A stretch of 64,000 nt of DNA, taken from Pseudomonas viciae. GTDB taxonomy: Bacteria; Pseudomonadota; Gammaproteobacteria; Pseudomonadales; Pseudomonadaceae. The notes under the pieces were generated by a model. That model made no database searches, was not told where the DNA came from, and worked only from the letters and a program-made list of their open reading frames with translations. The stretch is from NCBI RefSeq assembly GCF_004786035.1, contig NZ_CP035088.1:1896001-1960000 (forward strand), in the 5' to 3' direction. Below, piece by piece: positions 44,646 through 53,114 of the stretch (its first letter is position 1; the number at the start of each line of letters is the position of its first letter). A program made the translations under genes and the position numbers.

Positions 44646-45855
44646 ACCGGGTAAGGCCGGCGCCTTGATAGCCGTCGAGGTTGCGTTGGAGCGACTGCTC
44701 GAAATGGCAGCGGCCACGCCGATTGTCCAGCGCGAGCGTTTGCCCTTGGCTGCCGCACAAGGGCGGGTGCTCGCCGAGGATCTGGTATCGACCCTTGATT
44801 TGCCACCATGGCCTAACAGTGCGATGGACGGCTATGCCTTGCGATTGGCTGACTGGAACGGCGAGCCGTTGCAGGTCAGCCAGCGGATTTTCGCCGGGCA
44901 GGCCCCGGAGCCGCTGGCCGTCGGAACCTGTGCGCGGATATTCACCGGGGCACCAGTCCCTGCTGGCGCCGACTGCGTGGAGATGCAGGAAAACGTCGTG
45001 GTGGAAAGTGACCAGCGGGTACGGTTTACCGAATCGATGGTCAGCGGACAAAACATTCGTCCTCAAGGACAGGAAACCACCGTTGGCGAGCAGGTCCTCT
45101 CAGCCGGGACTCGCCTGGGGCCCATCGAGCTGGGGTTGGCGGCGTCCTTGGGCTGTGCGTCGTTGGAAGTGGTGCGCAAGGTACGCGTTGCCGTCCTGTC
45201 CACCGGTGACGAACTGATCGAGCCCGGAAGTGTATTGGGGCCGGGCCAGATCTATAACAGTAATCGCGTGTTGCTCTGTGGTTGGTTGCAGCGCCTGGGC
45301 TGTGAAGTCGTGGATGCGGGTATCCTGCCTGACGACTTGCCGACTACCCGCGAACGCCTGGCGCAGTTGTCAGATGTCGACCTGATCCTCTCCACGGGTG
45401 GCGTATCGGTGGGGGAGGCGGACTTTTTGGGCATCGCGTTGCGCGAGGAAGGAGAGTTGGCACTTTGGAAGCTCGCCATCAAGCCTGGGAAACCGCTGAC
45501 GTTCGGGCATTTCCGTAGCGTGCCTGTGATAGGCCTGCCTGGAAACCCCGCCTCGACACTGGTGACATTCGCACTGTTGGCGCGGCCTTACCTGCTACGG
45601 CGCCAAGGTGTCCAGTCGGTAGCGCCGCTCAAGTTCACAGTGCCGGCCGGGTTCACCTGGCCGAAGGCTGGCGGTCGACGAGAGTACTTGCGAGGCCGCA
45701 TGGAGAATGGTCGCGCGATTATCTACCGAAACCAAAGCTCCGGTGTCCTGCGCAGCGCAGCCTGGGCTGAAGGACTGGTCGAAGTGCTCGAGGGGCAAAC
45801 ACTGGTCGAGGGTGACCAGGTAGGCTTTATCCCCCTGAGCGAAGTCCTGGGCTAG
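44629..45855 (+). CDS. moeA: Molybdopterin molybdenumtransferase MoeA
   Basis: Inserts molybdate into adenylated molybdopterin. The 408-residue product starts at GTG 44629 and contains PPWPNSAMDGYALR near residue 60, IFTGAPVPAGADCVEMQE near 104, AVLSTGDELIEPG near 188, LILSTGGVSVGEADFL near 253 and VIGLPGNPASTLVTF near 303. Lengths and order match other moaB-moeA pairs. The locus lacks moaA, moaC and moaD, which must be elsewhere. Confidence 0.96.
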   Translation: MNPVGKPGKAGALIAVEVALERLLEMAAATPIVQRERLPLAAAQGRVLAEDLVSTLDLPPWPNSAMDGYALRLADWNGEPLQVSQRIFAGQAPEPLAVGTCARIFTGAPVPAGADCVEMQENVVVESDQRVRFTESMVSGQNIRPQGQETTVGEQVLSAGTRLGPIELGLAASLGCASLEVVRKVRVAVLSTGDELIEPGSVLGPGQIYNSNRVLLCGWLQRLGCEVVDAGILPDDLPTTRERLAQLSDVDLILSTGGVSVGEADFLGIALREEGELALWKLAIKPGKPLTFGHFRSVPVIGLPGNPASTLVTFALLARPYLLRRQGVQSVAPLKFTVPAGFTWPKAGGRREYLRGRMENGRAIIYRNQSSGVLRSAAWAEGLVEVLEGQTLVEGDQVGFIPLSEVLG

Positions 45856-45915
45856 CGGTTGCGCGATAACGTGCTCCGGCCCGAGTGGAATACTTGGGCC
45901 TTCATGGCCGTGCCT

Positions 45916-46224
45916 TTACCGCGAGAGCAGCGTCACCAACTGATCGAAGCGACTGTTTGCAATCCACCCCAGCAGGCCGAGGACCACTGCCGCCGCGCCT
46001 GCCGAATAGGCTAGCCTGTGGCGGATCACCTTGACGTCAGTGCGAATTTCATCCATGTCTTTGCGGATGTATTTGAGGTGGGTTTCCAGTTCAACGACGC
46101 GCGGTTCCAAATCAATTCCTCCAGCGGGATTACTGCAACTTTTGCATTCGTTTTGGGTATCGGCCCGCTCGCTTCCAAAAGACGCGAATTGCCGGGGCGA
46201 AAGCCTGTATTCGTGGCTACGCAT
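45916..46224 (-). CDS. Small protein with coiled coil and C-terminal membrane anchor
   Basis: About 102 residues, no family recognised with certainty. A central helical stretch, RVVELETHLKYIRKDMDEIRTDVKVIRHRL, looks like a coiled coil, and a C-terminal hydrophobic segment (YSAGAAAVVLGLLGWIAN) would anchor it in the membrane. CKSC near residue 29 is a possible metal- or redox-type pair. ATG 46224 has GGAG 8 bases upstream; ATG 46236 is an alternative. It converges on moeA. Confidence 0.65.
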   Translation of the reverse strand: MRSHEYRLSPRQFASFGSERADTQNECKSCSNPAGGIDLEPRVVELETHLKYIRKDMDEIRTDVKVIRHRLAYSAGAAAVVLGLLGWIANSRFDQLVTLLSR

Positions 46225-46566
46225 GGGATGCTCCATCCCTTTGGTCGTCAATGTTCGAACCACTGACCAGGCCCCTGCGGGCCCTGACATATCCATTCAT
46301 GAGTGAGTACATCCTTGTGTAATGAGGGTTTTAAGGGTCCAGCACAACAGAATGCCAAGGTGTCTCAATACGGCTAGAGGGTCAATTGAGCGGATTCGCC
46401 AAGTCTTGTAGGAAAATTCTTCGAATGGAGACGTATCGATCGAGTGAGCTGCTTCGGCGCTTCCTCCTGGGGCGAGACGTGGTGTTTTTTTAAATTGAGT
46501 CGTGCCGGGCTTTTTCGGTCGAATGAGCGGTCCCATTCCCAGAACCTTCCAATGACGGAGAAAACG

Positions 46567-47484
46567 ATGAGCAAGGGCAAGGCGCTGATGATTTTGCATG
46601 GCAAGCAAGCGCTCAACGACGAGGTTCGCGCTGCGGTGATGCTCAAGCGCAAGCAGGGCTGGGATCTGGCGGTACGGTTGACCTGGGAGGCCGGCGATGC
46701 CCGACGATGCGTTGATGAAGCACTGGACGCCGGTTACACGCGACTGATCGCCGGCGGCGGTGACGGGACCTTGCGTGATATCACCGAGGCTATCGTCCAT
46801 AAGTCGAGTGACGCCAGCCTGGTGTTGCTGCCGCTGGGCACTGCCAATGATTTTGCCCGGGCCGCCGGTGTCCCGCTGGAGCCGGCCCAGGCTCTGGACT
46901 TGCTGGATATTGCGCCGCACGCCGTTGATGTGGGTGAGGTTGGCGGGCAGGTGTTCCTGAACATGGCCACGGGTGGTTTTGGCAGCCAGGTGACGGCAAA
47001 CACCTCCGAAGATCTGAAAAAAGTCCTGGGGGGCGCCGCTTACTTGTTCACCGGCTTGTCACGCTTCAGTGAGTTGAGTGCGGCCTATGGCGAGTTGCAG
47101 GGGCCCGGCTTTCAGTGGAAGGGCGATTTGCTGGCGCTGGGCATCGGCAATGGCCGACAGGCCGGAGGTGGCCATGTGCTGTGCCCGGAGGCACTGGCTG
47201 ACGACGGATTACTGGACATCAGCATCCTGCCGGCGCCTCAGGAAGTGGTCAGCACGCTGAAAGACTTGCTGGCCGGTGGCTTGGGTATCGACAACATGTT
47301 TATACGCGCACGCTTGCCGTGGGTGGAAATCAAGGTCGCCCAGGGTTTGGATATCAACCTTGATGGCGAACCGTTGCAGGTCGAAAGCCTGCGTTTCACG
47401 GTGCGTGCGAAGGCGTTGCGCCTGCACCTGCCGCCCGATTCACCGCTGCTTGGCGCGTCGGCGGCGCTCAATCGTCCAGGCTGA
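46567..47484 (+). CDS. yegS: YegS-type lipid kinase
   Basis: Diacylglycerol-kinase-fold enzyme; E. coli YegS phosphorylates phosphatidylglycerol in vitro. The 305-residue product has the kinase motifs LIAGGGDGTLRDITEAI near residue 60 and LLPLGTANDFARA near 90, and VFLNMATGGFG near 130. ATG 46567 is chosen because CGGAG lies 6-10 bases upstream; the frame extends 41 codons 5' without family similarity. Its end overlaps the convergent response regulator gene by 17 bases. Confidence 0.93.
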   Translation: MSKGKALMILHGKQALNDEVRAAVMLKRKQGWDLAVRLTWEAGDARRCVDEALDAGYTRLIAGGGDGTLRDITEAIVHKSSDASLVLLPLGTANDFARAAGVPLEPAQALDLLDIAPHAVDVGEVGGQVFLNMATGGFGSQVTANTSEDLKKVLGGAAYLFTGLSRFSELSAAYGELQGPGFQWKGDLLALGIGNGRQAGGGHVLCPEALADDGLLDISILPAPQEVVSTLKDLLAGGLGIDNMFIRARLPWVEIKVAQGLDINLDGEPLQVESLRFTVRAKALRLHLPPDSPLLGASAALNRPG

Positions 47485-48127
47485 TGATCTGTTCGCGCAC
47501 GGCAAACAGCACCAGCCCGGCCACGTCATGAATTTGTAGCCGCTTCATGATTTGTGCTCGGTGGGTTTCCACGGTCTTGATGCTCAGGTTCAGGCCGTTG
47601 GCAATTTCCCGGGTGGACTTGCCGCGCACGATCAATCGCAGTATTTCCAGTTGGCGTGCGGTCAGGTTGTGGGTCTGGGCAGGGTTGGGCTGATGCTTTT
47701 GGACGCGGGTCAGGGCCTGGTTGATCACGGTGTGGGCGATGGCCGGGCTCAGGTAGCGTTCGTTGTGGCGCAATGCCTCCAGGGCGTGCTCCAGCTCGGT
47801 GGGCGTGGTGTCCTTGAGCAGGTAGCCATGGGCTCCGGATTCCAGGGCCTGCATGATCAACGCTGGATCGGTGTGCATCGATAGGATCAACACTTTACTG
47901 TGAGGACGCACCTGCTTGAGTTGTCGCAAGGCGTCCAGGCCGCTGGTGTTTTTCATTGAAATATCCAGCAGCACGATATCGGGGTTCAGCCGCTCCACCA
48001 GTTCCAGTAGTTGCGTGCCGTCATTGGCTTCGCCGATGACCGCGTAGCCGGGAAGATCCATGACCAGGGCGCGCACGCCGGCCCTGATCAGCGAGTGGTC
48101 GTCTACCAGAAGCAAATTACAAATCAA
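47468..48127 (-). CDS. NarL/LuxR-family response regulator
   Basis: A 219-residue regulator. The receiver contains LLVDDHSLIR, the phosphoacceptor aspartate in VLLDISMKNTSG near residue 54, and GYLLKDTTP near 104. The C-terminal LuxR helix-turn-helix is LTARQLEILRLIVRGKSTREIA followed by SIKTVETHRAQIMKRL. Start TTG 48127 overlaps the kinase stop by 4 bases. The target genes and signal are unknown; no substrate genes are adjacent. Confidence 0.9.
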   Translation of the reverse strand: MICNLLLVDDHSLIRAGVRALVMDLPGYAVIGEANDGTQLLELVERLNPDIVLLDISMKNTSGLDALRQLKQVRPHSKVLILSMHTDPALIMQALESGAHGYLLKDTTPTELEHALEALRHNERYLSPAIAHTVINQALTRVQKHQPNPAQTHNLTARQLEILRLIVRGKSTREIANGLNLSIKTVETHRAQIMKRLQIHDVAGLVLFAVREQIISLDD

Positions 48128-49017
48128 GGGAGAACCTTACTCTTGCTGGCTCGCTCCAGGGCTCGGGCCGCCCAGGGAAAGCGTGCTTCGATGTGTGTGC
48201 CTTTGCCGGCCTCGCTGGTGATCTTGAGGGTACCGCCCAGTTGTTCGACCCGCTCCAGCATTCCGGCCATGCCGCGTTGTCCTTCGCGAGCGGGGTGGTC
48301 TGCGGGGGCAAACCCCTGGCCGTCGTCGCTGATCAGCAGCGTCAGGCCTTCGGGCAGGCGTTGCAGGCGCACCAGCAGATTTTTCGCTTGGGCATGGCGC
48401 AAGATATTGGTAACCGCTTCCTGGGTGATTCGAAAGGTTGCGACCGTCAGTTCTTCCGGAATGCCTGCCATGCGCTGTTGGCAATCGAGGCTCCATTTCA
48501 CCGGGGTGTTGGCCAGTGTCTTGAGCAGGTGCGCACGCAGGCTGGCTTCAAGCCCCAGGCTGGTCAATTGCCTCGGGTTGAGGATCGCCGACACATCGCG
48601 GACCTTGTTGAGGGTTTCGTCCAGGGTTTCGCAAAGTATCGCGCATTGGCCCTGCAATTCTTCCGGCATCCGACGCTTGAGCCATTCGCTTTGCAGTTTC
48701 GCCGCGGTCAGCAGTTGGCCGATGTCGTCGTGCAATTCGCGGCTGAGCCGATGGCGCTCGTTTTCCTGGACCTCAAGCAGCCGATCGGCCAGTTCCTGAG
48801 GCTGGAACTTGATGGATTTGCGCGACAATCGATGGTGGATCCAGACGCAGGTCATGGCCGCGACATTCAGGGTCAACAGGCTCAGCGGCACCGTATGGGC
48901 GAACAGATAAGTCAGCAGGCAGCCGAGAGTCGAGCAGACGCACAACAATAATGTGAAGCGGCGGGCATTTTCTCGGGAGGGAGGCCAGGTGATGAATGAC
49001 TTGAGGCTGGCGTACAT
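48124..49017 (-). CDS. NarX-type membrane sensor histidine kinase
   Basis: A kinase of about 297 residues partnering the NarL-type regulator. Two transmembrane helices lie near 22-43 and 48-65 with almost no periplasmic loop, so it probably senses within or inside the membrane. The HisKA_3 motif HRLSRELHDDIGQLLTA is near 88, and the ATPase domain has TQEAVTNILRHA and GLTLLISDDGQGF. ATG 49017 is used; a TTG five codons earlier is possible. The same arrangement of short kinase and coupled regulator is common in pseudomonads. Confidence 0.88.
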   Translation of the reverse strand: MYASLKSFITWPPSRENARRFTLLLCVCSTLGCLLTYLFAHTVPLSLLTLNVAAMTCVWIHHRLSRKSIKFQPQELADRLLEVQENERHRLSRELHDDIGQLLTAAKLQSEWLKRRMPEELQGQCAILCETLDETLNKVRDVSAILNPRQLTSLGLEASLRAHLLKTLANTPVKWSLDCQQRMAGIPEELTVATFRITQEAVTNILRHAQAKNLLVRLQRLPEGLTLLISDDGQGFAPADHPAREGQRGMAGMLERVEQLGGTLKITSEAGKGTHIEARFPWAARALERASKSKVLP

Positions 49018-49249
49018 AGCGGATGGAGCCAATGAATGTTCGCTGCGGGCAAGCCGGTCAGCGCATCTGACAGGCCGGGTCGGGTAAACGTTTCAGGTCG
49101 AAGGCATCTTCAGTTGGCGGCTTTTGCGCGCTGTCTGAAACGACTGACGCGCGAGATAGTACCACTTCACAAATCGTTGGTCGCGCTCGGCATGGCGGCA
49201 AGAAAACGCCATTCGTTACGCCTACCACCTTGCACCGGCATCATTGACA

Positions 49250-49723
49250 TCAGGCTTGTTTCTGGGGGTGAGACACTAACGCTATCGGGCGCGATGCTGG
49301 CAATGCCTGGCAGGGGTTCTGGCCGACCTGGAACGCAAATGCTTCGATCAGTGAGGTCTGTTCGCTGTTGTCCAGACCGAGCTGGCCGGTGGTGTGGTCG
49401 ACCAGTTCAAGTTGCCAGGCCATCAGGGTGAAGCAATCCTTCAGCGCGCCCAGTGCCTGATCATGCAGTTCCATGTGGTTTTGCGCGTGACTGCTAAGCA
49501 AACCATGGATATGCAGTGAAAACTCCGAAACGGCTTCCAGCGCCAGGGCATTGGCCTTGTTTGCCAGCTTCAACAGGGTGCTGAGCATGCAGTCGATGGC
49601 GTCTTTGTCGTTGCTGATCAACTGCAAATGGCTCAGGCATTCCTCGGACTTGGCCAGAAGCATCTCGGCTTCGGTCAAAAACTCAGGAAGGCGCTGACTC
49701 CAGTTCTTACGATCGTTCGGCAT
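49250..49723 (-). CDS. Hypothetical helical protein, distantly HPt-like
   Basis: A 157-residue, mostly helical protein without a sure family. The stretch DAIDCMLSTLLKLANKANALALEAVSEFSLHIHGLLS has the hydrophobic periodicity of an HPt four-helix bundle, in which a histidine is expected before the lysine-glycine step. Here that position reads LANKANA, so the phosphoacceptor is apparently absent. Its position near cheV and a two-component pair makes a signalling role conceivable. This is inference and low in certainty. ATG 49723 follows GGAGATAAGC. Confidence 0.6.
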   Translation of the reverse strand: MPNDRKNWSQRLPEFLTEAEMLLAKSEECLSHLQLISNDKDAIDCMLSTLLKLANKANALALEAVSEFSLHIHGLLSSHAQNHMELHDQALGALKDCFTLMAWQLELVDHTTGQLGLDNSEQTSLIEAFAFQVGQNPCQALPASRPIALVSHPQKQA

Positions 49724-49735
49724 GCTTATCTCCAC

Positions 49736-50201
49736 AACATCATGTCAGGCGAAAGAAAATCGCGTGTGGCGAACGGCTGGACTGCACCGCCGGCAACGAA
49801 CGAACGCACGTGTGCATGTCGTTGCCGTTCGGCAATGACAAAATCGCAAACGATTACATTGGCGGGATCGGTCCAAGGGCTGGAAGTCCGAAGTCCTGCG
49901 GTCGCGCACAAAGGCCTGACTCCATTCAGCAATGAGAATGGCGTCACATTAATGGCTATTGGATAGCGGGAATATCAGGTTAGACCTGATTGTGCCTAGG
50001 GGAATCCCTTAGGCAGGGGAACTTTGTGCGAAAACCGTAGTCGCGCAGCGGGGGAGATTGCGGATAAAACCGTGAAGCCAGTAAAGCATGATGTTAATGT
50101 GACATCAATGCCCTCAGCGTATTTTATCCAGGGTTCAAGATCCGGGGCACGCAGCCGATAGCCCTTTATAAGATTCATCTGAACAAGCCCAGGAGTCATC
50201 G
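49736..50201. other. Gene-free region before cheV with two hairpins
   Basis: 466 bases without a supportable gene. Two palindromes stand close together: ATCAGGT-TAG-ACCTGAT (49974-49990) and TGCCTA...TAGGCA (49993-50015, 23 bases with one G:T pair). GGGGAACTTT follows at 50016-50025. They may be operators, or the 5' end of an RNA reaching to cheV. TGATGT...ACATCA at 50091-50109 is a weaker inverted repeat. Confidence 0.45.
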
Positions 50202-51125
50202 ATGGCCGGCATTCTCGATACAGTAGATCAGCGAACCCAACTGGTGGGTGAGAATCGCCTGGAAATTCTCATGTTTCGCCTGGCGGGGCGACAGCTGTTC
50301 GCCATCAACGTGTTCAAGGTCCAGGAAGTGCTTCAGTTGCCGAAGCTGACCTTGATGCCGCAACGTCATCCATTCGTGTGCGGTGTCGTCAATTTGCGCG
50401 GCCAGACACTGCCGGTGATCGACCTGTCCCAGGCCATTGGCATGCGTCCGCTGGTGCCGGGGGCCAACAGCACGATCATCGTCACCGAATACAACCGTTC
50501 GGTTCAGGCATTTCTGGTGGGCGGCGTGGATCGCATCGTCAACATGAACTGGGAAGCCATCCTGCCACCGCCGACCAGTGCTGGCCGTGAGCATTACCTG
50601 ACGGCCATTAGCAAGGTGGACGATCAGTTGGTGGAAATCATCGACGTGGAAAAAGTCCTGGCCGAAATCGTGCCGTACAACGCCAAGGTCTCCCGCGAAA
50701 AGCTTGAAGACCCGGTGCTGGAGCGTGCCCGCGGACGCGAAGTGCTGCTGGTGGACGATTCCAACGTCGCGCTCTCGCAACTGCGTGACACCCTGGGACA
50801 GTTGGGTGTGAAAATGCACATCGCCAGCGATGGCTTGAAAGCCCTGAACATGCTCAAGGCCTGGGCCGATAGCGGCGAGGTGATGACCGATAAGTTGCTG
50901 ATGATCTTCACCGACGCGGAAATGCCGGAAATGGACGGCTATCGCCTGACCACCGAAATCCGCAACGACCCGCGTTTGCGTGGGCTTTATGTGGTACTGC
51001 ACACCTCGCTGTCCGGCAGCTTCAACGACTCGATGGTCAAGAAGGTCGGCTGCGACAATTTCCTCTCCAAATTCCAGCCGGACAAGCTGGTTGATGTGGT
51101 GCGCCAGCGGTTGATGCTCGACTGA
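50202..51125 (+). CDS. cheV: Chemotaxis coupling protein CheV
   Basis: Hybrid adaptor with an N-terminal CheW domain and a C-terminal receiver, linking chemoreceptors to CheA and allowing phosphorylation-dependent adaptation. The 307-residue product has FRLAGRQLFAINVFKVQEV near residue 25, VVNLRGQTLPVIDL near 62, then VLLVDDSNVALSQ near 183, the phosphoacceptor in FTDAEMPEMDGYRL near 235 and the lysine in FLSKFQPDKL near 287. AGGAGTCATCG precedes the ATG. No receptor or CheA gene is in the window, so it works with distant partners. Confidence 0.95.
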   Translation: MAGILDTVDQRTQLVGENRLEILMFRLAGRQLFAINVFKVQEVLQLPKLTLMPQRHPFVCGVVNLRGQTLPVIDLSQAIGMRPLVPGANSTIIVTEYNRSVQAFLVGGVDRIVNMNWEAILPPPTSAGREHYLTAISKVDDQLVEIIDVEKVLAEIVPYNAKVSREKLEDPVLERARGREVLLVDDSNVALSQLRDTLGQLGVKMHIASDGLKALNMLKAWADSGEVMTDKLLMIFTDAEMPEMDGYRLTTEIRNDPRLRGLYVVLHTSLSGSFNDSMVKKVGCDNFLSKFQPDKLVDVVRQRLMLD

Positions 51126-51196
51126 CGCGGATGGTGGTTTGCTTCAATGGCCGGCTCGTATAAGGTGGCATTTTTTCGCCACCAGGGAAGTTGACC

Positions 51197-52006
51197 ATGT
51201 TGCGGCTGAGCGCTCTGTACCGTTATCCGTTGAAGTCCGGCAAGGGCCAGCCCCTGCAAGGGATTGGCCTGGACAAACTCGGGTTGGACGGTGACCGGCG
51301 CTGGATGCTGGTGGATGAGGGCACCGGTCGCTTCCTGACCCAGCGCGCCGTGGCGAAGATGAGCCAGCTCTCGGCATTGTGGAACGAGGCCGGCGGCCTG
51401 ACGCTCAGCGCGCCGGGCCACGGCGCCATCGACGTGCCATTGCCGGCGACCCTCGAAGAGCAGCGCCGTGGAGTGATTATCTGGCGCGACACCTTGCGCG
51501 TGCCGGATGCCGGCGACGAGGCGGCGGCCTGGGTCAGTGCATTCATCGGCAACCCCACCCGGCTGGTGCACGTGCCGGTGGAACTGGCGCGCACCACTGC
51601 TGCCGGCTATGGCAAGGATGACGACAAAGTCGCCTTCGCCGATGGCTTTCCACTGCTGCTGATTGGTCAGGCCTCCTTGCAGGACCTGTCGAACCGAGTC
51701 GGCCGCCCGTTGGAAATGCTGCGCTTTCGTCCCAATCTGGTGGTCGAAGGCAGCGAGGCGTTTGCCGAGGATGGGTGGAAGCGCATTCGTATCGGCGATG
51801 TGGAGTTCCGGCTGGTCAAGCCCTGCTCGCGTTGCATCATGACCACGGTCGATCCGCAGAGCGGCGAACGCGATCCGAACCGCGAACCCTTCGCGACGTT
51901 GCAGCAGTATCGTTCGACACCGGACGGTGCGATGTTTGGCCAGAACCTGGTCAACGACAGTAACGGTCGGCTTGAGGTCGGCATGTCGGTTGAAGTGCTC
52001 GAGTAA
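51197..52006 (+). CDS. MOSC domain protein (YcbX-like)
   Basis: A 269-residue protein with an N-terminal MOSC beta-barrel domain (LSALYRYPLKSGKGQPL) and a C-terminal MOSC domain carrying the conserved cysteine in VKPCSRCIMTTVDPQSGERD near residue 212. The family uses molybdenum cofactor to reduce N-hydroxylated compounds; E. coli YcbX is the model. It lacks the 2Fe-2S domain that YcbX has at its C-terminus. The mobA-moaB-moeA locus nearby fits a cofactor need. ATG 51197 follows GGGAAGTT. Confidence 0.88.
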   Translation: MLRLSALYRYPLKSGKGQPLQGIGLDKLGLDGDRRWMLVDEGTGRFLTQRAVAKMSQLSALWNEAGGLTLSAPGHGAIDVPLPATLEEQRRGVIIWRDTLRVPDAGDEAAAWVSAFIGNPTRLVHVPVELARTTAAGYGKDDDKVAFADGFPLLLIGQASLQDLSNRVGRPLEMLRFRPNLVVEGSEAFAEDGWKRIRIGDVEFRLVKPCSRCIMTTVDPQSGERDPNREPFATLQQYRSTPDGAMFGQNLVNDSNGRLEVGMSVEVLE

Positions 52007-52016
52007 AAAAGATCCG

Positions 52017-52060
52017 TGAATAAAAATGCCCGTGTCGCTGGACACGGGCATTTTTATTCA
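52017..52060. terminator. Bidirectional terminator, 20-bp perfect stem
   Basis: TGAATAAAAATGCCCGTGTC, loop GCTG, GACACGGGCATTTTTATTCA. It lies 11 bases after the MOSC gene; in the opposite direction it faces ppnP. Confidence 0.94.
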
Positions 52061-52078
52061 TCACGCAACAGCTCTTGT

Positions 52079-52111
52079 GGCGAGGGAGCTTGCTCCCGCT
52101 GGGCTGCGCAG
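52079..52111. repeat. Half repeat, GTGGCGAGGGAGC type
   Basis: TGGCGAGGGAGCTTGCTCCCGCTGGGC: one arm of the GTGGCGAGGGA family with a degraded second arm, in the gap before the ppnP stop codon. Confidence 0.6.
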
Positions 52112-52130
52112 CAGCCCCTATACCTCAGGC

Positions 52131-52415
52131 TCAGCCACGGTATTCGCACAGGTAAGCCGTGTCGACGGCCACCTTGAGCTGGAACTTGCTGTTGGCCGGT
52201 ACATTGAACTGGCTGCCGGCCTCGAAGGTTTCCCAATCGGTGCTGTCAGGCAGTTTCACGATCAGGGCGCCGGAGACAACGTGCATGATTTCTCGCTGGG
52301 CCGTACCGAATTCGTATTCGCCCGGGGCCATGACGCCGATGGTCGCAGGGCCTTCGGCAGTGCCAAAAGCGATCGACTTGACGGTGCCGTCGAAGTACTC
52401 GTTGACTTTAAACAT
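52131..52415 (-). CDS. ppnP: Pyrimidine/purine nucleoside phosphorylase PpnP
   Basis: Small cupin-fold enzyme that cleaves nucleosides with phosphate. The 94-residue product begins [17 protein letters not shown], the conserved start of the DUF1255/YaiE family, with [12 protein letters not shown] near 44 and [15 protein letters not shown] near 76. ATG 52415 follows AGGAATCGCCC; the open frame extends 19 codons further without similarity. Confidence 0.94.
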   Translation of the reverse strand: MFKVNEYFDGTVKSIAFGTAEGPATIGVMAPGEYEFGTAQREIMHVVSGALIVKLPDSTDWETFEAGSQFNVPANSKFQLKVAVDTAYLCEYRG

Positions 52416-52509
52416 GGGCGATTCCTCGAAAAAGGGGCTGAAAAGGGCCGGCCAGTATGCACAAGGCGTCAACGTTCGTCATCTGCCGCGCCGGGGTAGG
52501 GTCCGCCGC

Positions 52510-53052
52510 TCAGCCGGGAAGCACCAGGGGCAGCAACCGTGCCGTATTGCGTGCATCCTCCAGGGCGCGGTGCTGTTGACCGCAAAATTGCAGGCCAGCC
52601 AGTTGCAGTGCCGCATTGAGCCCCAGCGGTCGCTCCAGGCGCCGGGCCTTGGCGAAGCGCTGCTTGAGGTTCATGTGTGGTACTTGGCCGAGCACACTGG
52701 ACAGCCGTTGATCCTGCCACTCCTGAAGCAGTTGCTTGCGATCGTAGTCGCCCCAGCTGACCCAGCTTTCCAGGTTTGAGTGATACGGCGCCAACCAGCG
52801 TTCGAACGCCGGCCAGACCTCGGTCAAGGGCGCGGCGTTGTCGATGTTGGCCTGGGTGATGTGGGTCAGCTCGCGACAGAAAGGCGTGAGCAACGGTCGT
52901 CTCAAGGGCCGCACGAAACGCTGGAAATGATTGACCTCTCGGCCGTCACGGTTCACCAGTGTGGCGCCGATTTCGATAATTTCCATTTCGGTTACTGGCC
53001 AACCACCTTCATCGGTAGTGGCCTCCAGATCAATCACCAGCCAGTGAGGCAT
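52510..53052 (-). CDS. DEDDh 3'-5' exonuclease (ERI-1/KapD-like)
   Basis: A 180-residue DnaQ-superfamily exonuclease. ExoI is WLVIDLEATTDEGG near residue 4, with the DLE metal-binding residues. ExoII is around LESWVSWGDYDRKQL near 112. ExoIII is QHRALEDARNTARLL near 158, with the histidine and aspartate of the DEDDh subclass. The chosen start, ATG 53052, coincides with the first conserved block; the frame is open far 5'. RNA or DNA substrate cannot be decided. It lies 62 bases beyond the atuF stop. Confidence 0.88.
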   Translation of the reverse strand: MPHWLVIDLEATTDEGGWPVTEMEIIEIGATLVNRDGREVNHFQRFVRPLRRPLLTPFCRELTHITQANIDNAAPLTEVWPAFERWLAPYHSNLESWVSWGDYDRKQLLQEWQDQRLSSVLGQVPHMNLKQRFAKARRLERPLGLNAALQLAGLQFCGQQHRALEDARNTARLLPLVLPG

Positions 53053-53114
53053 TGCAGGGTTCCCGGTATCGGCGCGCTGATGGGTTTGAGCGTAGTCAAA
53101 CCCTGCGCATCCGC

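Noticed and set aside
50016..50045. GGGGAACTTT as an AlgU/sigma-E type -35 element upstream of cheV
   Set aside because: A base-16 spacing leads to TCGCG, a poor match to the TCtgA/TCcAA -10 consensus, so the evidence is too weak to annotate.
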